Source: Tiliqua scincoides
Taxonomy: Eukaryota; Chordata; Lepidosauria; Squamata; Scincidae
Length of the DNA: 64,000 bases
Reading direction: 5' to 3'
NCBI RefSeq assembly: GCF_035046505.1
Contig: NC_089827.1
Span: 63,120,856 to 63,184,855 of the forward strand
The position numbers and the translations under genes were made by a program. Under the pieces are notes generated by a model. That model was not told where the DNA came from, did not search any database, and saw only the letters and a program-made list of their open reading frames with translations. Shown piece by piece: positions 55,441-64,000 of the stretch; positions within the stretch are counted from its first letter, which is position 1, and each line of letters begins with the position of its first letter.

Positions 55441-55898
55441 CCCTCAGGGGGGTTGAGAGGACTCAGTCCACCAACTCTCCTTGGCTGGCCAAGGTGGCTG
55501 GCCAAGGTGGGCCCACAAATGCCGCTGTAGAGGTGTGAGGCTTACGGAGGCAGCAGATCCTAGAAAGAGACTCCACTGGGGAATAGCACAGGCACTCTGC
55601 TACCCCTTAGGAGCCTGGCCTGGGCCATCCTTGGGACAAAGGACTTCCAGCTGACTCCTAATTTGGGACAGGTGATGGGAAGGACAGGCAGTGATGCTAC
55701 AGGAACAAGGGTGGTGCCACCCAGGGGAGGGGAAGGGAGCCCTTGCATTTTCTGTTAAATTGAGACATTAAACCTTGCTGAAGTGAAGCCTCAAAGCTGC
55801 TGTGGCCTGCCTTTGCTCCCGTGGTGGCCTTCCAGAGCCCCCAGGATCTTGAACTGCCTCCTGGGATGGAGGAGGGACACAGGCATACGAGAACCAAA

Positions 55899-56060
55899 GC
55901 TGATGTTGTTTGCAGGAGTGTGCTGCCTGCTCCATTCTGTGCTCAAATCTGCACATTTGTAAATAAAGCAAATATTACAAAGATTCCAGAAGCTTCCAGT
56001 GATTTTCTCCTCCAAGCGAAGCTTGAATTCAGGCTGTGCTGTAGCTCCTGGTGCCCCCTA
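55899..56060 (+). repeat. Shared repeat block, possibly LTR-derived (copy 2)
   Basis: AGCTGATGTTGTTTGCAGGA, TTTGTAAATAAAGCAAATAT and TTTTCTCCTCCAAGCGAAGC match 31583-31750. The AATAAA here could be a polyadenylation signal. Fossil of unknown family. Confidence 0.4.
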
Positions 56061-56883
56061 ATGCTTGGAGAAGTGGGTATAAAGTTATTTTTGTTCCTAT
56101 ATAGCTATCATCCTTACTTAATTGTTTCAATACTTCCTGACTTGTTGCAATCTATAGCCTAGTTTCAGACTCTCCTGTTGTGACAAAGTGTCCTGCTTCT
56201 TGAGTTCTATCAATCCACTTTTGCCTCCAGTAGAATGTTTTGATCCAAGAAGTTTACATCTACTGTAAACGTACGAGGAAGACATTTCTTATGGATCTTG
56301 CTCACAGTTCAGCTTAAGTCTCCTAGATATGTGTTGCCTGCCTCATTACACTCTACTTTTATAATGTAGATGCTCTCTCAAAAGGGCAGCCATATGTTGA
56401 GCCACACCAAGTTTGCTCCATGATAGAGTCAATTTCACACTACCCTCCTTCTCCGTCCACTCCCTGGAATAGAAAAGAAAGGGGGACAGAAAGGAAGAGG
56501 ACAAGTGGAGGGGAGGGGAGAACTGAGTGTTTGAGAGTGGGAATAGCAGAGGTTGGCCAATCATCACGTAAGGGGGAAGCATTTGACATGCCACCTCAGG
56601 AGCCAGAAGGTCTTAGGCAGGTTGTGGCTCCACTTCTCCTGTGATCGGGGAGCGCTTTTCCCTGCTGCTCAATGACAGGACCAGGGGAATAACTATTGCA
56701 CTATCAGTGCCAGAGAAAGAGGGTTGGAGAGTGAGCTAGACTAAGGACTCCAAACCCATCCCTCACCACCTCCAGCACGGATGCAGCCAATGCATGGAGG
56801 TGCTTTCTGCATTCCTACTTCTTTGGGGTTCCTATGATCTGTACTTCTAGTGTGGGACCAAGTAGTTTGTTTACCGGTCTGAT
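56061..56883. other. Unannotated stretch
   Basis: No feature recognised. Confidence 0.3.
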
Positions 56884-57227
56884 AGCCCAAACTTATCCAT
56901 TCCATCCATGTTGCCAAAATGGATCACATGGTGCATCTTATACATCATATGATGGGGGCAGTTGCAGAGGTCTCCTCTAGGTAAGGAACAATTGTTCCCT
57001 TACTCAGAGACAAGCCTCTGTGGAGGGGTTTATTCAGACCTGTGACAGATATTTTGCTGTTGCATTGTTGCAGTGATATGTTGCTGTTGCTGTTGCATTG
57101 TTAAGTCTGCATTGACCTGCACTGCCGGGTCAGGCCTGGGAAGGTGGATTAGGATATCAGTGGTGCTGGCATCACCAATCCTACCCCTTTCCTGTCTCTA
57201 TCTGCCCACTACATCTCCCTCCCCACT
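56884..57227. mobile_element. Left half of a family E element split by an L2 LINE
   Basis: It has GCCCAAACTTATCC at the left, the palindrome GTAAGGAACAATTGTTCCCT (56981-57000) and GGTCAGGCCTGGGAAGGTGG, the same order as 38.6 kb. It stops at the A/T-rich 3' end of the L2 LINE. The matching right part resumes at about 62071. Confidence 0.6.
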
Positions 57228-60200
57228 CTCCCCCAATAATAATAATAACAATTTTATTTTTACCCCGCCTTTCTCCCCGAAGGGACTCAAGGCAGCTTAC
57301 AACAGGTTAAAACATATTAAAAACATAATTTAAAACACATAAAAACATATTAACACATATCATAAAAACAGCAGTCAGATAAAAAATAGTCAGGTAAAAA
57401 GAGCATAGAGCAGCAGCAAATCATAAAAGAATCAGGCCTGTAAAAAATATTAAAAGATGTTGAAAAGATGTTAAAAAGGCTGAGAACTCAGAAGGCTTGT
57501 TTAAACAGAAGGGTCTTCAGGCCTTGCCGAAAAGAGAGGGAGCCATTCTCAAGTCAAGGGGAAGGGAGTTCCATAACATTGGTGCCATTACTGAGAAGGC
57601 CCTATATCTTGCCGCTGCCCCACGTACTTCCCTAGGCGGCAGCACTTGTAAAAAGGCCTTCTCTGATGACCTAAGAGGATGAGCCGGATTGTACGGGAGT
57701 AGGCGATCTCTAAGATACCCTGGCCCAGAGCAGTATAGGGCTTTAAAGGTCAAAACCAGCACCTTGAATTGGGCCTGGAAACAAATGGGCAGCCATTGCA
57801 GCCGCTGGAGAAGTGGACTGACAGGACTGACAGGACCGCTTACCCCCAGTAACTACACGGTCCGCCACATTCTGCACTAGTTGCAGTTTCTGAACCATCT
57901 TCAAGGGCAGCCCCACATAGAGCGCGTTACAATAATCTAACCTCGATGTCACCATGGCATGGATCACCGTGGCCAGGTCTGCATGATCCATGCACAGCCA
58001 CAGCTGGCGCACCAGCCGAAGCTGAGCGAAGGCCCCCTAGCCACAGCCACCACCTGCAGGAGTAGGTGTGAGTCCAGGTGGACCCCCAAGCTGCGGACCT
58101 GCTCCTTCAGGGGGAGTGCAACCCCATTCAGCGCAAGCCGATAGTCCAGCACCTGCATGGACTATCGATTTTTGAACCAGGAGAGCCTCTGTCTTATCCG
58201 GATTTAATTTCAGCTTGTTAGCCCCCATCCAGATCCTCACTGCTTCCAGACAGTGCTCCAGGCCCTCAACCACCACCCTGGAGTCTGGAAGAAAGGAGAG
58301 ATAGAGCTGGGTGTCATCGGCATATTGATGGCACCCCACTCCAAACCACCAGATGACCTCTCCCAGCAGTTTCATGTAGATGTTAAATAGCATGGGGGAT
58401 AGAATTGAGCCCTGTGGCGCCCCGCACCTCAAGGGCCAGGGTGTCGAACAGGCATCCCCCAGCACCACCATCTGGGACCGATCCTCCAAGTAGGAGCGGA
58501 ACCACCGCAAAACAGTGCCTCCAACTCCCAACTTGGCCAATCGGTCCAGATGGATACCATGGTCAACGGTATCGAAAGCTGCTGAGAGGTCCAGCAGGAC
58601 CAACAGCAGGACCAACAGGGACTCCCCCTGTCCAGTCTCCAGCGTAGGTCATCCACCAAGGCGACCAAGGCAGTTTCCATCCCAAAGCCCGGCCTGAAAC
58701 CAGATTGAAAGGGATCCAGATAATCCGCTTCATCCAAGACCCTCTGGAGTTGGGCAGCCACCACCCGCTCAATTACCTTGCCCAGAAATGGGATGTTGGA
58801 GACTGGCCGGTAGTTGTCTAATACAGTGGAATCCAGGGAGGTCCTCTTCAGGAGGGGGCGAACCACCACCTGTTTCAAAGCACATGGCAATGTCCCCTCC
58901 ATCAAGGAAGAGTTGACCACCCTCCCTGTCCACTCAGCCAGTCCACCCTGGGCAGCTCTTATCAGCCAAGCTGGGCAAGGGTCAAGCAGGCAGGCAGATG
59001 GCCTCACACTCCAAAGGAGTCTGTCTACATCCTCAGGCTGTACAAGCTGAAAAGAATCCCACAACACTGGACAAGCGGTTGCCAAGGGGACATAGTCAGA
59101 CATTGTCAATGTGGCATCCAAGTTGTGACAAATATGATCGATTTTATCTGCAAAATGTTGTGCAAACATGTCACAGCGGCTGACTGCATATTCCTCCTGG
59201 TCTACCGGAGGGGCCTGATGGAGGAGGCCCCACACCACACGGAACAGCTCTGCCGGACGGTTGTCAGCAGAAGCAATGGTAGCAGAGAAGAACGATCTCT
59301 TCGCTGCTACCACCGCCATGGAATAGGCTCTGTAATGAGCTCTACTCCATGTCTGATCGGATTCACCCCGAGTTTTCTGCCACCATCGCTCTAGATGTCT
59401 GCTCTGCCGCTTCATCATTTGCAGCTCCTCAGTGAACCAAGGAGCCGCTCCGAGTCTGCGATGTGGCAGAGGTTGCTCTGGAGCAATCTCATCCACTGCC
59501 CTGGTCATTTCCCCATTCCAGAGGTCAACCAGGGCCTCAGATGAGACACCAGTCTTGGCAGTGGGGAAATCCCCCAGAGCCCTCAGGAAACCTTCAGGAT
59601 CCATTAGCTTCCGGGGGCGGACCATAGAAAACGGTCCCCCGCCTCTGCAGAGGTAGGAAGTCGCAACAAGCCTAAACCTTACCAGGAAGTGATCTGTCCA
59701 TGACAACGGAGTGATCTTGATCTCCTCTACATCCAGATCACTGTCCCCATGCCCAGCTGTGAACACCAGGTCCAGCATGTGTCCTCTTGTATGTGTCGGG
59801 ACCCAGATCTTCTGGGACAGGCCCATGGTTGTCATGGCGGCCATGAAATCCTGAGCTGCACCTGCTGCAGGGGCCTTGGCATGAACATTGAAGTCCCCCA
59901 GCACTAGTAGGCGGGTGGCCTCCAATGCTACCCCTGAGATCACCCTGGTCAGCTCAGGCAGAATCAACAATCCAACAGAATCCCAATCCTGGCCGGTCCT
60001 CTCAACACAACATGCAGGCACTCGAACCCAGCAAACTGCTGGACAGGGCACCTGGTGAGGGAGATGGACTCACAACAACTCCCCCTCCCCGTCTCTGCAA
60101 TCTTGGCTGCTGCAACACCTGGAAACCTGGTGGACAAAGTTCGGAGATACTAACTCCTCCCACCATGTCCAACCAGGTCTCCGTAATACATACCAGGTCG

Positions 60201-60362
60201 GCTTTCTCATACAGGATTAAATCCCGGATGATGCAGGTTTTGTTATTCACCGACCTGGCATTCAAAAGCAGCAGCTTCAGATCCAGGGACTCACTGCCAA
60301 GACCCCGTTTGCCCCTCCCCTGCCCCGATCCATCCTCCTGCCACACTTCCTCCCTCTCCCAC
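57228..60362 (-). mobile_element. L2-clade LINE, ORF2 nearly full
   Basis: Minus-strand LINE of about 3.1 kb. The endonuclease starts with LLLLNARSVNNKTCIIRDLI and ITETWLD (60346-60150), then LLVLGDFNVHAK (about 59910) and SWTDHFLVRF (about 59710). The reverse transcriptase has NYRPVSNIPFLGKVIERVV, LDPFQSGFRPG, LLLVLLDLSAAFDTVDHG (from 58615), APQGSILSPMLFNIYM and YADDTQLYL (about 58320). The C-terminus has SRLDYCNALYVGLP and LWNSLPLDLR, and the 3' end carries TAAGCTGCCTTGAGTCCC and GAGAAAGGCGGGG before an ATT-rich tail. A short repeat GGACCAACAGCAGGACCAAC at about 58599-58618 coincides with a frame change, and other shifts separate the four open pieces. ORF1 is absent. Motifs match vertebrate L2. 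It appears moderately young and is not active. Confidence 0.9.
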
Positions 60363-60376
60363 TGACTTACCTCATC

Positions 60377-61696
60377 ATCTCCCCTCTTTTCTCCCTGCCT
60401 TCAGAACTTCTGTCCCCTCTTTAAATGGTACCCCTATCTCGATCCTTTTATATGCAGATGATGCTGTTTTATTATCCATCACCAAACTGGGTCTTTGTAG
60501 ACTGCTGATCTCTTTCCAGGAATACTGCCTTTCTAATCTTTTGTCTATTAACTCTGAAAAAACAAAGATCTTAGATTTTTCTAAATCCTGGGCATTGTCC
60601 TCCTGGAGGATTGATAATTTAGTATTCCAGCAAGTTAAATCCTTCAGATATTTAGGGATCATTTTTCATTACCGACATTCCTGGTTGTACCATCATAGAT
60701 CTGCTATCCCCTTCTACTTCGTTATCTCAAAATGCGACTGCCCGATTCCACTTCTATAAGGGCAACCAGTACATTCCTGCTGCCATTCACGCCCTCCAAA
60801 TTCAAATTTTCCCTCAATTATTATATGGAGTAGCTGTTTGGATTGAAGCAGCTAATCAGGAGATAGATAAGGCAGTCGCTAAATTTTTGAGAAGAATTCT
60901 TGGAGTTCCAAACATGTCCACTATGATTTTGGAATTAGGTATACATCTCCCCACTACTACAGCTTGGACTTCCACTTTTAAGTTTTGGCTTAGACTCCAT
61001 CTTAATATTCATCCGAATTCTATGCTCTCAGATTTATTAAAAGACCCTTTTCCATCCAATTGGTTCAAATTTATTGATGCTAAATTATCTTCTTTAGCTC
61101 TTTCCCCTGAACTTTTAGCTGATATGGATCTTCAAAAAGCACATCATCTCATTAAACTTAAACTTTGGGAGCAGGAATACGCAATGTTATTGTCTAACTT
61201 AAATCCGGCCTGCTCACCCCTCTTTTTTGGTTTGTCCCCCTCCCTGGGCCGTCCTGCGAATTATTTTGTCCAACTTACTAATCCTAGTAAAAGATGGGCT
61301 TTTATGTTGGCGAGACTGAATATATTTCCATCCGCAACACACCAAGGGAGATTTTCTAAAACCCCACATCAAAACAGATTATGTCTATTTTGTTCAGCTG
61401 AACCAGATACCTTGGACCATATTCTCCTTCGGTGCTCTGCTCAGCACAGTCTCAGGTCTCATTTACTTGACCCTTTTCTTTCTTCCCTTCCCGTTTCCCT
61501 TGTTGATCCTTTCCCAATTCTTCTTAGTGATTATTCCCCTCCCATTACCAACTTGGTGGCGGAATTTTTAGTGGCAGTTTCTAAGGATAAAGTCAGAAGT
61601 TAACATCCTTTTGTAAAGCTGTATTTATTTTATTATGTTATATTTATTCTTGTAAATTCCTAATATGCCAATAAAGGTTATTGAATTGAAGTGAAG
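60377..61696 (+). mobile_element. 5'-truncated LINE, Vingi-like
   Basis: Starts inside the reverse transcriptase: YADDAVLL at 60451, then SINSEKTKILDF and FRYLGIIF. After a break, a 238-residue frame (60887-61603) has LRRILGVPNMSTMILELGI, RWAFMLARLNIFPSATHQG and a C-terminal CLFCSAEPDTLDHILLRC, a CxxC...HxxxxC knuckle. The 3' end is ATGCCAATAAAGGTTATTGA. Identical flanks TGACTTACCTCATC at 60363-60376 and 61697-61710 are a 14-bp target duplication. The tail and knuckle suggest Vingi or a related I-group clade. In-frame breaks make it inactive. Confidence 0.85.
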
Positions 61697-61729
61697 TGAC
61701 TTACCTCATCTGACAAGGAGTAGCACACT

Positions 61730-62059
61730 AAGGCCCAAATCCTAACCACTTTTCCCACACTGAGACAGCTGTGCCAGTGGGGCATGTGCTGCATCTTGCA
61801 GTTACAGAGGCCTCCTCAAGTAAGGCAATGTCAGAATGCCAGATGCAAGGGAGGGCACCAGGATGAGGTCTCTTGTTATCTGGTGTGCTCCCTGGGGCAT
61901 TTGGTCGGCCGCTGTGAGATACAGGAAGCTGGACTAGATGGGCCTATGGCCTGATCCAGTGGGGCTGTTCTTATGTTCTTATGTTAATGTTTGTTCCCTT
62001 ACCTCGGAGCTGCATTGCCCGTACCTTGGCGCTGGAAAGTTGGTTAGGATTGGACCCTA
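61730..62059. mobile_element. MITE (family C) carrying a CR1 end
   Basis: Ends AAGGCCCAAATCCTAACC and GGTTAGGATTGGACCCTA are inverted repeats. Flanks AGTAGCACACT at 61719-61729 and 62060-62070 are identical. Without the CR1 insert the element would be about 170 bp, like 7988-8188. Confidence 0.85.
61832..61985 (+). mobile_element. CR1 3' end nested in the MITE
   Basis: Starts CAGAATGCCAGATGCAAGGG and ends TTCTTATGTTCTTATGTT. Flanking AATGT (61827-61831 and 61986-61990) occurs once in the uninterrupted family copy at 8101-8110, so it is a 5-bp target duplication. Confidence 0.85.
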
Positions 62060-62070
62060 AGTAGCACACT

Positions 62071-62150
62071 GACAGAGCGCCTTATGAGACTGGCATTGAC
62101 TGCTTTACAGTAGCCAGTGCCAGGGCAGGACCAGTTGCAATGATGGCCAG
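62071..62150. mobile_element. Right part of the split family E element
   Basis: GACTGCTTTACAGTAGCCAG corresponds to GGCTGCTTTACAGCAGCCAG at 38973 in the uninterrupted copy. The terminal repeat is not clear here. Confidence 0.5.
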
Positions 62151-63370
62151 TATATTTAAGATTGGCCTATGAAATAAATAAGCGTCCCAAACACAGAGTT
62201 AACAGGGAATTTTGACTAAACAAAGGCAGGCTGCTCGTATTTTCCCCTTCCTATTTTCAATGCTCAACTGTGTTACTTTTCTTATTTCACAGGAGTTCTG
62301 ATTGCTACTTAGTTTTCTTTATTGCTTGCTTGCTGTGCGATAGCAATCACATTTGCCACAAACACTAAAACAAAGTGTCAGTTAAAACGCAAAGGCAAAC
62401 ATTCATGCTTACAGCCTATCGCCAATCCTGACACGTTACAAATCTGAAGAGACATTAAAGTAGCCTTGAGAGACAAATGAAGTACACTTTGGATGGAAGC
62501 AGCAAATGACCACAAGAAGGTGATTAATTCGGGACGCTTTCCTGAAAAAGGGGGGGAAAAAAATACTTGTCACCAAATGGGAAGATCACAGATGTTCAAT
62601 CCTGTAAAACAAGCTTCTGGCAAGGCTAATTGTAAAACTGGAACAACACAGACGCTGTTAGGGAATCGCAGGAGAACTGGAAAGGAAGATAGCAAGGTAC
62701 CAGAATAGGTGGAAATATGGAGGTGGTTGAAGGGAAGGGACTAAAGCCACAGACCTCTTTTCGACATATTGCAGTGGTTTGCACATGCACCTAAATGGGA
62801 CTGTGTGTGCACGTTCATTGAACAGTAGACCTTCATGCCGAAGCACATGCTTCCTGAAATGCTACTGAATTTCAAAAGCAATTCACTGGGCAAGTGGAGT
62901 TCATTTTTTGGATTGTGACTTAGAACTCCAGCCAAGGAAGATCCTGTAGAATTTCTACTGATTAGAGTGAAAACTCAGGCAACCTATTGGGACATAATAA
63001 AAAAGTTTTTTAATCTCTCACTGGTCAATTCCCCCCCCCCCCATAGCATGCAACACATGGTCCATCAGCACAGCTGCATGCTATGAAGTGGAAGGGGATA
63101 GGATTGGCCTGTCAAAGAATGTCCTTCCTCTTGCCCTATGGGTTCTGAGGCCTCTGGTCAATACTAAAGTCACATTAGTGGCATGAGTCATGCTCCCCTG
63201 GCAGGCACCCAGAACCACCTACAGTGTACGAATATTTCAGCATGTCTCACACGTCATGTGTGTAAATCAGAGAATGAAAAATATTGTAGGGGAACAATCC
63301 ACTGGCATTTTTGGAAATTTCCGAAAAGTACCACCTTCAGAAATCGGCAGACTCTGGATCAAAATCTGTC
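62151..63370. other. Unannotated stretch
   Basis: No gene recognised. A poly-C run is at about 63032-63041. Confidence 0.3.
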
Positions 63371-63462
63371 ACAGGCTGCAATCTTAATCACACTTTCCTG
63401 GGAGTAAGTCCCATTGAACTCAGTAGAACTTACTTCTGAGTAGACTTGCATAGGCTTGTGCC
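63371..63462 (+). repeat. TGGGAGTAAG-family short repeat
   Basis: GGCTGCAATCTTAATCACAC, TGGGAGTAAGTCCCATTGAA, AACTTACTTCTGAGTAGACT and TTGCATAGGCTTG: one of the best preserved copies. Confidence 0.8.
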
Positions 63463-64000
63463 CAAAGTCTTCCAAGCTGCTTAAAATGCAATGAGATAGG
63501 TCCATGGTGTGGCCTCTGCTTTAAAATTACCGTTGGTACAACAAAACTACTGCCATTGAATTCTGCAATAGTAAGATCTTTGCCCTGCTACCTTGCTATT
63601 GTCATGGGGTCCCTCTGCAGGATAAGAACCGCCCTGCCTCTCCTGGATGCATGCAACATGCCCATGAACACCACCACCACTGCATATACCCCCATGCTAC
63701 GTACATTAAATTATCAATTACATGACATCCAAATGGTCCACATGAACCATATTAAGATAGAGGCAATCTCTCTGACACCCCTCTTCCCTTTCTTTTTCTT
63801 TTCTACACTCTTCTTTAGTTTTTTTCCCCCTTCAATTTGACACTCCTTCCAAGTCACAACATCGGTAATGAAATTGTCAGGAATGTGACAACCAAGAGAA
63901 GACTATCAAAGAGAAGGTTTTGGCAGTGTTATTAAACATTGGATCAACTTCTAAACGGTGGAATTTGTTTTCCAAGGTGTGCATCTGTAACCTTATCAAA
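63463..64000. other. Unannotated right edge
   Basis: No feature recognised; a T-rich run lies around 63790-63835. Confidence 0.3.

Noticed and set aside
54903-55505. 200-residue minus-strand and 83-residue plus-strand frames
   Set aside because: Both come from the purine-rich tract, where stops are rare by composition.

Overview
The window reads as about 64 kb of vertebrate, most likely squamate (lizard or snake), intergenic DNA. This rests on repeat content: Sauria-type tRNA SINEs, CR1 3' ends with 8-bp tails, L2-clade and other LINEs, many short hAT-like elements, and a very common short repeat built around TGGGAGTAAGYCCCATTGA. These families are assigned from memory, not by a search. I found no intact protein-coding host gene on either strand; the longest open frames are LINE frames or low-complexity accidents.

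The clearest host genes are at the left edge: tRNA-Trp(CCA) on the minus strand (287-358) and tRNA-Asp(GTC) on the plus strand (744-815). They are divergent, and both are followed by T-runs suited to Pol III termination. Between them lies a GC/CpG-rich stretch with GC boxes.

From 1 to 19 kb there are scattered short repeats: MITE families with GGGCCCAATCC or CAGCCCAATCC ends, hAT-like elements, an L2 fragment, CR1 3' ends, two tRNA-derived SINEs, a palindromic element at 9.1-9.3 kb, and a perfect 188-bp direct duplication (13.2 and 15.5 kb). At 19-21.3 kb there is an LTR-like fossil and a 5'-truncated LINE with an 11-bp target-site duplication. From 21 to 36 kb come more hAT-like elements, several with 8-bp duplications, two foldback elements (26.3 and 27.3 kb), a CR1 piece (29.1 kb) and a 5S-rRNA-derived SINE (32.1 kb). 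The 3' tail of that SINE matches the end of the 21.3 kb LINE.

From 36 to 56 kb repeats are sparser: a GT microsatellite, a 75-bp inverted repeat (41 kb), a Sauria SINE (47.5 kb), paired CR1 ends inside a MITE (49 kb) and a second 5S-derived SINE (52 kb). The right end (56.9-62.2 kb) is a nest: a DNA-transposon-like element split by an L2-clade LINE. A Vingi-like LINE sits beside or in the L2 5' edge with a 14-bp duplication. A MITE follows, itself carrying a CR1 end. All these parts look like transposition debris; the only likely cellular functions are the two tRNA genes and perhaps unrecognised conserved noncoding elements.
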